A DNA stretch of 64,000 bases from Marinilabiliaceae bacterium. GTDB taxonomy: Bacteria > Bacteroidota > Bacteroidia > Bacteroidales > Marinilabiliaceae. The notes under the pieces were generated by a model that was not told the origin of the DNA, searched no databases, and worked only from the letters and a program-made list of their open reading frames with translations. Below, in pieces: positions 10,389 to 20,590 of this stretch. A program made the position numbers and the translations under genes. Location: the NCBI GenBank assembly GCA_016933045.1, contig JAFGBR010000013.1, positions 1 through 64,000 on the forward strand, in the 5' to 3' direction. Position 1 is the stretch's first letter; each line of letters begins with the position of its first letter.

Positions 10389-12002
10389 TCACGAAAATGA
10401 TTTAAAATTTCGAATCATAAAATCATACGCATTATCAAAACAAACTTTATCGGCAATATTTACAGGCGTTAATTCATTTATTAAAAACATCGAATTTTCA
10501 GGATTTGAAAGCTTTTCAATCAATTTCGAATGAAACTTTTCAAAATCAAGTGATGTACTATAACCGTTGGCCGGATCAATATATCCATCAAAATCACTTC
10601 CTATCGAAAACATATTCCAAACATCATCACTTGATTTCCCATATAAACTTGAAATACTGGATCCTCGAATAACATCTACCATCGAAATAAGATTAATCCA
10701 CAAGTACTCGAAATGATCATCAATATTTTTTGCTTTCCCTCTAACTCCTAGCACTCTCTGATCAAAGTTAAGACCAACAATACCTCCTGATGCATAAATA
10801 ATTCGCAAATCCTCATCACTCATATTAATATTCCATGAGTTAAACGCATGTCCTCCAACCTCTTTTTGCGAATTATTATTTTCACTCTTCATATTTCTAA
10901 CAAGCTCATCGAGTGTAGATATTCCCGAATAACAAACATGACTGGCAATTACAGGAATCACATCCATCTGGTTATCAACACGAGGTTCAATAATCATCCT
11001 GTAATATTGCTGCCTAGATGGGGCATTCATGTGTTTAACATCAATAAGTATGCGATTGCCCATAGACGACTGCTTATTCAGATGATCATTGAGCGATAAA
11101 AGCTGACGAATTACAACCCATCCTTTATCTGTAATCCCTAAATGCATACCCTCTGTTTGATTAATAAAAAATGCACCTTCATCGGGTAAACTATGAGCAT
11201 GTCCACACAAATAATTATTAAAATGATGAGCTAAAGCTATAAAAAACACAGGAGCATCATGCCACGTTTTTACCCTGTTAATACGTTCAACAATAACCTC
11301 TATAGGATCGGCGGTATTAAACATATTTGCCCCTTCCATAATCATTACAAACGCAACATTACCACTTTCAATTATATTACGGGCATCTTCACCGTTTTTT
11401 GCTATTTGATAAATACCTTTCGACTTATAAAACAATGGATCAATAACACCCTTATCTACCAATTTTTGAAACTCTTTAGGATACAACAAACTCTCAGTTT
11501 CCAACCCACTTTTACTTAATAAAAAATCTTTCTCTTTCTCTAATTCATCAAAATAACTATAACTCGTTTTTCGAAAAAAACGAATTCTATTTGGAGGAAT
11601 CAACATATAAAGTGGCTCAACCAACTTTTGTATTAACGAAACACGATTGGAATTTTTTCGAAAGAGTGCGCCAAAAGCAGCCCAAAAACGATCTTTGTTT
11701 TTTCCGGGATGGGTAAGTATTTGCAATACTTTCCAAAAACTAATATCATTATTTATAAACCACCCTTGTTCCATAGGATAAAAAGCTGCAAAAACCAACT
11801 TTACATTACCATTAACAAGTTTAATTAAATCTGACTGAGAATATGAGGCTGCCCTTTTTCCTTTATCGGCCTTTTTCTTATTACTAACAACAATATGCCA
11901 AGGATTATAGTTAATATGTTTATACTCTACATTTGTATCGCGAAACCAGTTAAAAGAACGCATGTGAGGATGACAATGTATATCGGCAAATTGCTTTTTC
12001 AT
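10389..12002 (-). CDS. M19-family membrane-dipeptidase-like amidohydrolase
   Basis: A 537-residue metal-dependent hydrolase of the renal dipeptidase (M19) type. The N-terminal HxH metal motif is DIHCHPHMR. Later ligands fit FIALAHHFNN, VIASHVCYSGI and IGSDFDGYIDP, the last being the usual C-terminal Asp motif. The protein is longer than typical M19 enzymes (about 350-400 residues) because of an insertion of roughly 100-150 residues after the first strand, including FRKTSYSYFDELEKEKDF. No signal peptide is seen, so it is probably cytoplasmic. Family members cleave dipeptides, including D-amino-acid-containing ones; specificity here is open. Confidence 0.8.
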   Translation of the reverse strand: MKKQFADIHCHPHMRSFNWFRDTNVEYKHINYNPWHIVVSNKKKADKGKRAASYSQSDLIKLVNGNVKLVFAAFYPMEQGWFINNDISFWKVLQILTHPGKNKDRFWAAFGALFRKNSNRVSLIQKLVEPLYMLIPPNRIRFFRKTSYSYFDELEKEKDFLLSKSGLETESLLYPKEFQKLVDKGVIDPLFYKSKGIYQIAKNGEDARNIIESGNVAFVMIMEGANMFNTADPIEVIVERINRVKTWHDAPVFFIALAHHFNNYLCGHAHSLPDEGAFFINQTEGMHLGITDKGWVVIRQLLSLNDHLNKQSSMGNRILIDVKHMNAPSRQQYYRMIIEPRVDNQMDVIPVIASHVCYSGISTLDELVRNMKSENNNSQKEVGGHAFNSWNINMSDEDLRIIYASGGIVGLNFDQRVLGVRGKAKNIDDHFEYLWINLISMVDVIRGSSISSLYGKSSDDVWNMFSIGSDFDGYIDPANGYSTSLDFEKFHSKLIEKLSNPENSMFLINELTPVNIADKVCFDNAYDFMIRNFKSFS

Positions 12003-12170
12003 ACTATTTTTTATATGATACTTATTCTAAAATAATGAAATAATACAATATTCTGCTCACTTTTTGATTTAAGGCCTTTAATATCTTATTATCTCACCAA
12101 ACAAAAAGATTAAATTACCTGTTGTATCATAAAAATCGAAATGTATATTTGAAAAAAAAAGTAAAAACGG

Positions 12171-12722
12171 ATGAGTAAAAAAGTTTATATTTTCCTGGCC
12201 GAAGGATTTGAAGAGGTTGAAGCAATAACACCAGCAGATGTATTACGCCGTGCTAATATCGATACTTTTTTAGTTTCGATATCGGAAAAAAGAGAAGTAA
12301 TCGGAGCTCATAGTATTGTTGTTATGGCCGATGGTACTTTTAACGACTTCAATTATAATAATGCCGACATGCTTATACTTCCTGGCGGAATGCCGGGCAC
12401 TAACAACTTAAAAAAACATACAGGTCTTGTTTCTTTAATTAAAACTCATAATAAAAACAACAAATGGATTGGAGCTATATGTGCAGCTCCTATTATTTTG
12501 GGTGAAAATAATATTTTAAATAACAAAACAGCAACCTGTTATCCGGGTTTCGAAAACCAACTTATAGGTGCAAATGTAACTTCGTGTAATATTGAAGTAT
12601 CTCAAAACATTATTACCGGACGTGGAGTGGGAGTTGCTGTACAATTTTCGTTAGAAATTGTAAAAAAACTTTTAAATGATAACATTGCAGCAGAATTGAG
12701 TAAAAAAATGGTTGTTTTTTAA
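12171..12722 (+). CDS. DJ-1/PfpI family protein
   Basis: A 183-residue protein of the DJ-1 (YajL/ThiJ) branch. The nucleophile elbow is IGAICAAPIIL with Cys104, the partner Glu lies in LAEGFEEVEAI, and the glycine-rich strand is LPGGMPGTNNL. The C-terminus ITGRGVGVAVQFSLEIV is typical of the family. DJ-1 proteins are linked to protection against oxidative and carbonyl stress; glyoxalase or deglycase activity has been reported for some and debated. Length is normal. It stands alone between the M19 gene and a small outer-membrane-like gene. Confidence 0.92.
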   Translation: MSKKVYIFLAEGFEEVEAITPADVLRRANIDTFLVSISEKREVIGAHSIVVMADGTFNDFNYNNADMLILPGGMPGTNNLKKHTGLVSLIKTHNKNNKWIGAICAAPIILGENNILNNKTATCYPGFENQLIGANVTSCNIEVSQNIITGRGVGVAVQFSLEIVKKLLNDNIAAELSKKMVVF

Positions 12723-12819
12723 CAAAAAACATAAAACAAAATATATATAGAGTAATCACACACAAGACATAAAGTATTGGCAAAGCCAATAAACAATTAA
12801 ATATCTAAAGTATATACAA

Positions 12820-13296
12820 ATGAAAAAGATAATAACAATAACACTTATTTTAACATTAAGCACTGTAATGAGTGCGCAAATAAATCCACATGCCATAGGA
12901 ATGAGATTTGGAGGAAGTAACTCCTTTGGTGCTGAGATTTCATACCAACGAGGTTTTACCGGTTCAAATAGATTAGAAGTTGATTTAGGCCTTAGAGCCC
13001 GGCCCTATTATTCGTCGTTTGCTCTTACCGGTGTTTACCAATGGGTTTGGCCTATTCAAAATAGTTTTCAATGGTATGCCGGCCCTGGAGCTCAAATTGG
13101 ATCGTGGAGTTACGATGATGATTACAAATACAAAGGCGATGGGGGAACCTGGCTGGCAATTATGGGACAAATTGGCGTAGAATATCAATTTGATTTCCCG
13201 TTACAGTTAAGTATTGATTTACGCCCCGGCATTGCATTTGGTAATGCCTATGGCGATATTTTTGATTTAGCCTTAGGTGTTAGATACACTTTTTAA
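12820..13296 (+). CDS. Small outer-membrane beta-barrel-like protein
   Basis: A 158-residue exported protein. A signal peptide (MKKIITITLILTLSTVMSAQ) is followed by alternating amphipathic strands rich in Gly, Tyr and Trp (MRFGGSNSFGAEISYQRGF, LGLRARPYYSSFALTGVY, WYAGPGAQIGSW). The chain ends in ALGVRYTF, an aromatic C-terminus typical of outer-membrane barrels. It is probably an eight-stranded porin-like or OmpX-like barrel of unknown role. A small hairpin (TATTGGC/GCCAATA, about 12774-12790) lies in the leader between the DJ-1 gene and this gene. Confidence 0.75.
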   Translation: MKKIITITLILTLSTVMSAQINPHAIGMRFGGSNSFGAEISYQRGFTGSNRLEVDLGLRARPYYSSFALTGVYQWVWPIQNSFQWYAGPGAQIGSWSYDDDYKYKGDGGTWLAIMGQIGVEYQFDFPLQLSIDLRPGIAFGNAYGDIFDLALGVRYTF

Positions 13297-13329
13297 TATC
13301 GAATAAATAAATATGAATGTTTCAAAAAA

Positions 13330-13869
13330 TTATTTATCATTATTTTTTTCATCATTATTGAGCACCCTCAACTCACCCTGATATACAATACTACTTCGGT
13401 TGTTACTAGTCACATTCATCGAAGTACTAGTGTCGTAATTAATATCAAAAGCCACCCTAAAAACATCAACATTTGCTTCAACTTTAAAAGTAATTCGAAT
13501 GGTTAATTTAGCATCATTATATTCAATTTTATAATCTTTAAACGGCTTATTCTCAAACTTCATACCTTCATCTTCGCCATAACCGGTTGTTGAATAAGCT
13601 CGCCCAAAAAATGGCATATATGCACTTACCAGTGAATCACTAACCCTTGTGTAATTTGGGTTTGCAGTAAGCTCAATGGGCTGAAAACCTTGTGGTAAAG
13701 CTCGGTCTGCAACAAACTCAAAATTCATACTGTCAACAATTTGCTTTGTTTTAATAAATTGTTCAATACGTTGCTTTTGTCTTATCTCCTTTTTATTTTG
13801 CGAAAGTATAACACTGCCAGATAAAATAGATAATACCAATACTACAACAGCAAAATAATAACGTTCCAT
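13330..13869 (-). CDS. DUF4251 domain exported protein
   Basis: A 179-residue protein with an N-terminal hydrophobic export segment (MERYYFAVVVLVLSILSGSV) and the DUF4251 pattern: SMNFEFVADRALPQG, PNYTRVSDSLVSAYMPFFGRAY, GMKFENKPFKDYKIEY, a beta-rich KLTIRITFKVE segment and an NNRSSIVYQGEL ending. The family is restricted to Bacteroidota and has no known function; members are periplasmic. It lies downstream of the ROK kinase on the same strand with a 42-bp gap, which permits cotranscription. Confidence 0.8.
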   Translation of the reverse strand: MERYYFAVVVLVLSILSGSVILSQNKKEIRQKQRIEQFIKTKQIVDSMNFEFVADRALPQGFQPIELTANPNYTRVSDSLVSAYMPFFGRAYSTTGYGEDEGMKFENKPFKDYKIEYNDAKLTIRITFKVEANVDVFRVAFDINYDTSTSMNVTSNNRSSIVYQGELRVLNNDEKNNDK

Positions 13870-13911
13870 ACTTTTTCAATTAGAGTTTTACAAATTACAA
13901 TAGCTTAAACA

Positions 13912-14889
13912 TCAGTTCACAACTTCTTTCCATACTAATGCACTTGAGCCTAGAATAGCAGCATCACCAGCCTTTAAACCCGAAGGGAGAACTTTTACTT
14001 TATTCCGAAATACAGGTAAAAGATGTTCTTCCATACTCTGTTTTGCCGGTTCAAATATAAACTCTCCGGCAGCAGTTGGTCCTCCAAAAATAAATATTGC
14101 TTCGGGACTTAAATAATGTACCGTATCGGCCAACCCCTGCCCCAAATATTTACCGGTTAGCTTAAATGTTTCCTGGGCTACAAAATCGCCCTTCTGAGCT
14201 GCCTCAAAAATCATTCGCGAAGTCAGTTCTTCATATGTTTTATTAGCTAACAAACTATCAGTTGCATTCAAATCTGACAATAATTCAAATGCAGTTCGCT
14301 TAATTCCTGTTGCAGAACAATACGCCTCCAGATGTCCACGCTTACCACAACCACATTTACGACCTCCGGGAATTAACATGGTATGACCAATTTCACCGGC
14401 AAATCCATCATTACCATAAACCAAATTGCCATTTACTACAATACCACTACCAACGCCTGTTCCAAGTGTATACATAACAAAATTTTTCATGCCCTTTGCT
14501 CCTCCATATATCATCTCACCTATTGCCGCTGCATTTGCATCGTTGGTTATTGTAATAACTCCTATTTCAGGGAATTCTTTTTTTAATAATTCCACAAAAG
14601 GCACTACCCCTTTAAACGAAAGGTTTGCCGGATGCTCAATAGTACCTGTATAATAATTGGCATTTGGAGCCCCAATTCCAATTCCAAAAATCTCGGTTTC
14701 GGGATTAATCTGATCAATCGATTTAATCATTTTCCGTAGTTCGGATGATAAATCTGTAATGTAAGAATAAACATCACCATGTGTTGGAGTATCCATACTG
14801 TCAGATATAATCACGTTTCCCATATTATCTACAACACCAAATTTGGTATTAGTACCGCCTATATCTATACCTATTGCTATTTGTTTCAC
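13912..14889 (-). CDS. ROK family sugar kinase (glucokinase-like)
   Basis: A ROK protein of about 325 residues. The ATP phosphate-binding motif is IGIDIGGTNTKFG; later features are ITNDANAAAIGE (catalytic Asp), YTLGTGVGSGIVVNG and FAGEIGHTMLIPGG. The zinc motif reads CGCGKRGHLEAYCS: the third position of the usual CxCGxxGCxE consensus is His instead of Cys, so metal binding may differ. No helix-turn-helix domain precedes the kinase, so it is an enzyme rather than a NagC/XylR-type repressor. The longest frame begins at 14925, but GTG at 14889 gives the normal N-terminus (KQIAIGIDIGG) and was preferred. Proximity to the xylose genes may be coincidental; the preferred sugar is unknown. Confidence 0.88.
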   Translation of the reverse strand: MKQIAIGIDIGGTNTKFGVVDNMGNVIISDSMDTPTHGDVYSYITDLSSELRKMIKSIDQINPETEIFGIGIGAPNANYYTGTIEHPANLSFKGVVPFVELLKKEFPEIGVITITNDANAAAIGEMIYGGAKGMKNFVMYTLGTGVGSGIVVNGNLVYGNDGFAGEIGHTMLIPGGRKCGCGKRGHLEAYCSATGIKRTAFELLSDLNATDSLLANKTYEELTSRMIFEAAQKGDFVAQETFKLTGKYLGQGLADTVHYLSPEAIFIFGGPTAAGEFIFEPAKQSMEEHLLPVFRNKVKVLPSGLKAGDAAILGSSALVWKEVVN

Positions 14890-15051
14890 TCGATAATATT
14901 TTAAAAATAATGTAGGATAAAGCACGCATGATAATTTTTCATCCCTATTTATATTTAACGAATCATGCTCGTTTAAAATAATAAAAGCAATTTTATAAAA
15001 TTAAAAATATTACAGATATCAAGATATTGACCCATCAAAATACAATATAAT

Positions 15052-15081
15052 AAAAAAGGGCAAGAAAAACTCCTCACCCTT
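15052..15081 (-). terminator. Terminator of the xylose operon
   Basis: Arms AAGGGCAAG (15056-15064) and CTCACCCTT (15073-15081) form an imperfect hairpin followed on the minus strand by a run of T. It lies just beyond the sugar porter stop. Confidence 0.7.
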
Positions 15082-15116
15082 CATTGCATTAATTAACAAA
15101 CCACTATGAGAAATAA

Positions 15117-16502
15117 TTATTTTTTACCCCAAAGATGCTCCATCTCTTCAAGTGTCTTACCTTTTGTTTCGGGAACCATTTTCCACACAAAAACAAGCGA
15201 CAACACACTCATCACACCATAAAACCCATAAGTAAATGCTCCACTAAATTCCATCATCGAAGGGTATGTTGATGAAATAATAAAATTAGCCGTCCACTGA
15301 GCTGCAACTGCAATTGCAACAGCCCTACCTCTCACTTTATTTGGGAAAATTTCGGATATTAATACCCAACATATTGGACCCCACGACATCATAAATGAAG
15401 CAGTATATACAATAATAAAAACCAATGTTCCAATACCTATTATTTCAAAATATGAAAGTACTGAAATAGCAAACATACCAACTGCCATACCTATCGACCC
15501 CACCATCAAAAGAGGTTTACGTCCCCACTTATCAACTGTTAAAATAGCAATAACAGTAAACACAACATTTACTAATCCCATAACAACAGTTTGCATCATG
15601 GATGCATCTTTAGCAACGCCCATACTTTCGAAAATACGAGGAGCATAATATAATGCCACATTAATACCAACAAACTGCTGGAATACTGACAGCAATATTC
15701 CAATTAAAATAACCGTTGTACCATAAGAAAATATTTTTGCAGAATGATGTTCAATAGTATTTTTTATTTCTGACAATATTTGACCTGCAATCTCTTTACC
15801 ATTTATCTTACTCAAAACACGAAGTGCATCTTCATCCTTATTAACTAACGAAAGATAACGAGGAGTTTCAGGCACTAAGAATAACAAAAAACCAAATAAA
15901 CCGGCAGGAATAGCTTCAGACAAAAACATTCTTCTCCAACCAATTGTGTTAATCCATTCAATCTCCTGACCATCTGCAATTCCCCAATTTACAAAATATA
16001 CTACAAGCATACCGAAAATAATTGCAAACTGATTTAATGAAACCAAACGCCCCCTCATGTGAGCCGGAGCTATTTCACCAATATACATTGGGCATATTGC
16101 CGATGCCATACCAACACCTATACCACCAATAATTCTATATAAATTAAATGTTATAAGCAACTCAATTGAAACATCACCTTCATTAAAAAATAAAAATTCA
16201 GGATAACCACTGCCTAAAGCTGAAATGAAAAATAATAAAGCAGCTAACATTAATGATTTTTTACGCCCAATTTTCGAAGCAAACAAACCCGATATTGCAC
16301 CCCCAATTATACATCCTACAAGAGCACTTGAAGTTGTTGCTCCATGTATCCATGTGCTTAATCCCAAACTATTAATGAGATAAGCCTGAATAGACTTTTC
16401 AGCACCTGAAATAACCGCAGTATCATAACCAAAAAGCAAACCACCTATAGTTGCTACTAGCGTAATTCCAAAAACGTAATATGTATTTTGTAGTTTTTTC
16501 AT
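15117..16502 (-). CDS. xylE: MFS sugar porter, xylose:H+ symporter type
   Basis: A twelve-helix major facilitator of about 461 residues with all sugar-porter signatures: GYDTAVISGAEKSIQ in helix 1, GRKKSLM after helix 2, PMYIGEIAPAHMRGRLVS, VPETPRYL at the central loop, QQFVGINVALYYAPRIF in helix 7, WGRKPLLMVG and the terminal VPETKGKTLEEME. Its position directly after xylA supports xylose import across the inner membrane. The frame extends to 16532, but the Met at 16502 (MKKLQNTYYVFGI) is the natural start. It is the last gene of the xylose unit. Confidence 0.92.
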   Translation of the reverse strand: MKKLQNTYYVFGITLVATIGGLLFGYDTAVISGAEKSIQAYLINSLGLSTWIHGATTSSALVGCIIGGAISGLFASKIGRKKSLMLAALLFFISALGSGYPEFLFFNEGDVSIELLITFNLYRIIGGIGVGMASAICPMYIGEIAPAHMRGRLVSLNQFAIIFGMLVVYFVNWGIADGQEIEWINTIGWRRMFLSEAIPAGLFGFLLFLVPETPRYLSLVNKDEDALRVLSKINGKEIAGQILSEIKNTIEHHSAKIFSYGTTVILIGILLSVFQQFVGINVALYYAPRIFESMGVAKDASMMQTVVMGLVNVVFTVIAILTVDKWGRKPLLMVGSIGMAVGMFAISVLSYFEIIGIGTLVFIIVYTASFMMSWGPICWVLISEIFPNKVRGRAVAIAVAAQWTANFIISSTYPSMMEFSGAFTYGFYGVMSVLSLVFVWKMVPETKGKTLEEMEHLWGKK

Positions 16503-16526
16503 AAAATTTGAATAACAAACAAAGAG

Positions 16527-16553
16527 GATCACAACCCATAATATGTTGTGACC
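16527..16553 (-). other. Intercistronic hairpin between xylA and the xylose porter
   Basis: GATCACAAC (16527-16535) pairs with GTTGTGACC (16545-16553) around a short loop. No T run follows on the minus strand, so it is not a classic terminator. It may protect the 3' end of xylB-xylA mRNA or lower porter expression; this is inference from position. Confidence 0.5.
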
Positions 16554-16568
16554 CCCAAACTGTTATAA

Positions 16569-17894
16569 TTAAATATATAAGTTAATCAATTGCTCATAAA
16601 GCTCCTGCTTACCACTTATTTGCTTAGGTTCTCCAACTTCTTGTGCAATTTTATAAAGATCAGTCAATGATAATTTTCCCTGCTCAAATTCTTTTCCTTT
16701 ACCATTTTCGAACGAAGCATAACGTTGCTTTCTCATTTCAAGGTAATTTGATTCTGAAATAATCTTATCAGCAATTACCAATGCACGGGCAAATGTATCC
16801 ATCCCCGAAATATGCCCAATAAAAATATCTTCTAAATCGGTTGAGTTACGTCGTGTTTTAGCATCGAAATTAATTCCGCCGTGATTAAACCCACCAGCCT
16901 GCAAAATTTCAATCATGGCCAATGTTGTTTCGGTAATAGAAGTAGGAAATTCATCAGTATCCCATCCATTCTGATAATCACCTTTATTAGCATCAATAGA
17001 ACCCAACAAACCAGCATCGGCAGCCACACGTAATTCATGCTCCATAGTATGCTGAGCAAGTGTTGCATGGTTAACTTCGATATTTAATTTAAAATCTTTA
17101 TCTAAACCATATTCTTTTAAGAAACCGATAACAGTTTGTGCATCCACATCGTACTGATGTTTTGATGGCTCCATTGGTTTAGGCTCAATAAAGAATGTTC
17201 CTTTAAAGCCGTTAGCTCTACCATAATCACGTGCCATTGTTAAGAATTGACCCATGTGTTCCAACTCTTTCTTCATATTAGTATTATGCAAGCTCATATA
17301 TCCTTCACGTCCACCCCAAAATACATATCCTGTACCTCCTAAAGCAATGGTTGCATCAATAGCATTTTTAACCTGAACAGCTGCATTGGCAATCACATTA
17401 AAATCGGGATTGGTAGATGCACCATTCATATAACGTGGATTTGAAAATACATTAGCAGTTCCCCAAAGTAGTTTTACACCCGACTCAGCTTGTTTTTTCT
17501 TTGCTAACTCAACAATTTGAACTAAACGTTTTTCAATTTCAAAAACAGATCCATCACCAACTAAGTCGGTATCGTGAAAACAATAAAAAGGCACACCTAA
17601 TTTTGAAATAAATTCAAAAGCAGCATCCAACTTATCTTTTGATGCCTGCATTACATCCGAAGCTTTATTCCATGGATAAGTAATTGTTCCGGGGCCAAAC
17701 GGATCACCACCTTCGCCACAGAATGTATGCCAGTAGGCAACTGCAAAGCGCAAGTGTTCTTTCATTGTTTTACCGCCAACAACACGGTTTTCTTCATACC
17801 ACTTAAATGCCAATGGGTTTGTTGATTTATTACCTTCAAAACCAATCTTACCAATACCTTTAAAGTATTCTTTTTCTCCTAAAACTATACTCAT
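16569..17894 (-). CDS. xylA: Xylose isomerase
   Basis: A 441-residue class II xylose isomerase converting D-xylose to D-xylulose with two divalent metals. The catalytic His/Asp motif is CFHDTDLV. Further metal and substrate motifs are [44 protein letters not shown] and [20 protein letters not shown], all intact. Length and N-terminus ([15 protein letters not shown]) are standard for Bacteroidota XylA. It follows xylB by 17 bp and precedes the porter. Confidence 0.98.
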   Translation of the reverse strand: MSIVLGEKEYFKGIGKIGFEGNKSTNPLAFKWYEENRVVGGKTMKEHLRFAVAYWHTFCGEGGDPFGPGTITYPWNKASDVMQASKDKLDAAFEFISKLGVPFYCFHDTDLVGDGSVFEIEKRLVQIVELAKKKQAESGVKLLWGTANVFSNPRYMNGASTNPDFNVIANAAVQVKNAIDATIALGGTGYVFWGGREGYMSLHNTNMKKELEHMGQFLTMARDYGRANGFKGTFFIEPKPMEPSKHQYDVDAQTVIGFLKEYGLDKDFKLNIEVNHATLAQHTMEHELRVAADAGLLGSIDANKGDYQNGWDTDEFPTSITETTLAMIEILQAGGFNHGGINFDAKTRRNSTDLEDIFIGHISGMDTFARALVIADKIISESNYLEMRKQRYASFENGKGKEFEQGKLSLTDLYKIAQEVGEPKQISGKQELYEQLINLYI

Positions 17895-17911
17895 GACTTT
17901 GTTTATTAATA

Positions 17912-19405
17912 TTATTTTATATCTAGTGTTTTTTCCAATTCCTCTTTCCAGAGAGCATAAACAGGTTCCAATTCGTTGGTCATACTATTAACAGGTTCTG
18001 TTACATGTAGTTTTTCAAAACCAACAAACGCCTCATTAAAACTCTTATAATAACCAACCCCCACGCCAGCTCCTCGTGCTGCTCCAATGGCACCATCGGT
18101 ATTATACAATTCAATGGTTGCACCGGTAATTGATGCCAATGTTTTACGAAATAATGGACTTTGAAACAGGTTAGCTGAGCCAGCTCGAATCAATCGGGTA
18201 TCAATTCCCATCTGGTTCATCACCTCCATTCCATATTTAAACGCAAAAGCAATACCTTCCTGAGCTGCACGATACAAATGCCCCTCGTGATGCTGATTAA
18301 ACCTTATTCCTGATATTTTAGCACCAGGATCCTGATTGCATAACAAACGCTCTGCTCCATTTCCAAAAGGAAACACTTTTACGCCATCCGAACCTGGAGG
18401 TACCATTGATGCTTTCTCATTCAGTTCGGAGTAAGAATAAACATTTTTACCTACCTCTCTTTTCATCCATGAGTATTGAATTCCGGTTCCGTTAACACAT
18501 AACAAAACACCTAAACGATTAGCATCTCTCTGATGATTAACATGAGCAAAAGTATTAACTCTCGATAGCGGATCATAATTTATTTTATCAGAAATAGCAT
18601 ACACAACACCTGAGGTACCGGCGGTAGCAGCTACTTCTCCCGGGTTTAATACATTTAACGAAAACGCATTATTCGGCTGATCTCCTGCACGGTATGTTAC
18701 CGGAATGCCGACTCTTAATCCTAATTCTTTTGCCACAACATCACTTAATTCTCCTTGCACACCAAACGTTGGTACCATTTGTGGTACCTTTTTAATATCG
18801 AGCTGATAATAAGACAATAAATCATCCGACACTTTTGCATTTTTAAAATCCCACAATATTCCTTCGGACAAGCCGGAAACTGTAGTATTAACATTACCTG
18901 TTAATTTCATAGCTATATAATCGCCAGGAAGCATCATATATTCTGACTGATTATATATATCCTTTGCATTATCGAATACCCACTTCAACTTTGAAGCAGT
19001 AAAGTTACCCGGCGAATTCAACATGTGACTTAAACAAAACTCGCTTCCTAAATCATTAAACGCTGTATCACCAATTTTCGTAGCTCTGCTATCGCACCAA
19101 ATAATTGCTGGTCGAACAACTTTTTGGCTTTTATCGGTTAATACCAATCCGTGCATTTGGTACGAAATGCCAATAGCTCCAATGGCATTAACATCAACAT
19201 TTGAATTTTCGAGTAAACGTTTTAAAGCAAATTTCAAATGAAAATACCAATTTTCGGGCTCCTGCTCGGCCCATCCTGACTGAGGTGCTGAAATTTCCAT
19301 TTCAACATCGGGATGTTGTGCACTAGCTAAGCACTTTCCTGTTTCTCCTTCAATTATTGCAGCCTTTACTGACGAACTGCCTATGTCAAATCCTAATAAT
19401 TGCAT
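17912..19405 (-). CDS. xylB: Xylulokinase
   Basis: A 497-residue FGGY carbohydrate kinase that phosphorylates D-xylulose to xylulose 5-phosphate. N-terminal ATPase motif [15 protein letters not shown], substrate region [10 protein letters not shown] and IIWCDSRAT, the glycine-rich [12 protein letters not shown], and the C-terminal [16 protein letters not shown] are all present. It is the first gene of the xylB-xylA-porter unit, directly behind the promoter at 19441-19471. A transaldolase gene 1.2 kb upstream on the same strand can feed the product into the pentose phosphate pathway. Confidence 0.96.
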   Translation of the reverse strand: MQLLGFDIGSSSVKAAIIEGETGKCLASAQHPDVEMEISAPQSGWAEQEPENWYFHLKFALKRLLENSNVDVNAIGAIGISYQMHGLVLTDKSQKVVRPAIIWCDSRATKIGDTAFNDLGSEFCLSHMLNSPGNFTASKLKWVFDNAKDIYNQSEYMMLPGDYIAMKLTGNVNTTVSGLSEGILWDFKNAKVSDDLLSYYQLDIKKVPQMVPTFGVQGELSDVVAKELGLRVGIPVTYRAGDQPNNAFSLNVLNPGEVAATAGTSGVVYAISDKINYDPLSRVNTFAHVNHQRDANRLGVLLCVNGTGIQYSWMKREVGKNVYSYSELNEKASMVPPGSDGVKVFPFGNGAERLLCNQDPGAKISGIRFNQHHEGHLYRAAQEGIAFAFKYGMEVMNQMGIDTRLIRAGSANLFQSPLFRKTLASITGATIELYNTDGAIGAARGAGVGVGYYKSFNEAFVGFEKLHVTEPVNSMTNELEPVYALWKEELEKTLDIK

Positions 19406-19440
19406 AATTATATCTATTCTGGTCTGTTCTGGTTCTGATG

Positions 19441-19471
19441 CAAATTTAAAATAGATTCATGAATTTTCAAA
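19441..19471 (-). promoter_or_regulatory. Bacteroidota-type promoter of the xylose operon
   Basis: On the minus strand TTTG (19471-19468) is followed after exactly 19 bases by TAAATTTG (19448-19441), matching the Bacteroides consensus TTTG-N19-TAnnTTTG. It leaves a leader of about 30 nt before the xylB start. No XylR-type repressor gene is nearby. Confidence 0.7.
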
Positions 19472-19929
19472 AAAAAATAATAACAGAATGAGAAAAATGA
19501 ATTAAGACTCAAAAAGACTGTATTAAAAAAAATACTATTACTAAAAAATATGATAAATACAGGAATTCACTATGTAACAACAAGCACGTTAAGTCGTTTT
19601 ACAAATGAGAGTAAAATGCTTTGCAGAAAACCTAATACTATAAAACGGTGACAACATGAAACATCCATGTTAGCCAACCAACACACAGGGGCATGATTAG
19701 TACAAGGATGTTCCATCTGACAAATAAAAAACAAAATATAAACAGATGAAAAATTGCCGATTGCGAGCTAATAACTTATTCAGTTACACAAAAAAACAAA
19801 GCTGGCTACACACCTAAAATAAACCACTACCCGTCAATTGTTATACTGCGTATATGCTTTAATCATTATTTCAGACAATTTAGAAGCATTTCTAAAAATC
19901 CTACACACCTGTCATAATTCAGTTCATAA
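19472..19929. other. Intergenic stretch without recognisable gene
   Basis: No conserved ORF is visible in either strand. A loose inverted pair (AACATCC near 19661 and GGATGTT near 19703) may form a large-loop hairpin. It could hold regulatory sites for the xylose operon, but no repeat motif convincing enough to call was found. Confidence 0.4.
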
Positions 19930-20440
19930 TTATTTTACACATAAATTAATAATCTCAAAATATTTTGCTTGGTTCTTTTTATAAAATTCCTCCGATTGCA
20001 TTTTACAAAAATCATGACCTAATTTCTCGGTAATAAACCATTTATCAATTAACCTTGCTGCTCTTCCGTTTCCATCTCTAAATGGATATATATGTACAAA
20101 TCGTAAATTAATCAAGGAGACAAAATAAAATACCTCAATTTCATTAAGGTTTGATAAGATTAATTCGCCTAAATCCTGAAAGAACAATTTCATTTCTTTC
20201 TTCAAAAATTCAGGCTCAACGACCATGTATTATAAACCTGATTTTCCAAAAAAACCGACCTGTTCTCTTCTATATTTTCCTCTTTTATTTCTAATCAATA
20301 AAGTATCGGAGAATATCTTATGACAATTCAATAAGTTTTTCACATTCAGCTTTTTGTTTTGAGCAAATTCATACGCTTCTATTAAATCCTCAATTTCTTT
20401 TTCCTACTTTGAATTTATCCTTATTCATTTCATAATTCAT
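19930..20440 (-). pseudogene. Decayed Fic-family protein gene
   Basis: Reverse-strand translation shows Fic homology in pieces. From ATG at 20440: MNYEMNKDKFK, then a frameshift near 20405, then EKEIEDLIEAYEFAQNKK, LLIRNKRGKYRREQ and VGFFGKSGL, an in-frame TAA at 20230-20232, then MVVEPEFLKKEMKLFF through the Fic motif to the stop at 19930. The motif reads YPFRDGNGRAARL, so the catalytic His of HPFxDGNGR is Tyr. The usual N-terminal region is also missing upstream of 20440. Intact Fic enzymes transfer AMP or similar groups to proteins. With a frameshift, a stop and a lost catalytic residue, this copy is inactive. Confidence 0.85.
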
Positions 20441-20531
20441 GTAAAACTCAAATTTACTCAATTAAAATATCAAAACCTTTTAACACTGCGGTTCCCCAGC
20501 TTGAAGCACATCTCGCTAATAATGATAATAA

Positions 20532-20563
20532 CAAAAACCATCCTAACAATGAAGTAAGGATGG
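20532..20563 (-). terminator. Terminator of the transaldolase gene
   Basis: CCATCCT (20538-20544) pairs with AGGATGG (20557-20563). On the minus strand the hairpin is followed by TTTTTGTTATT. It lies 28 bp past the transaldolase stop. Confidence 0.85.
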
Positions 20564-20590
20564 AGTTAAGAAAAAAAAAATCAGATACAA

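Noticed and set aside
12774-12790. Small hairpin TATTGGC/GCCAATA as terminator
   Set aside because: No T run follows on either strand and it lies in the leader of the next gene.
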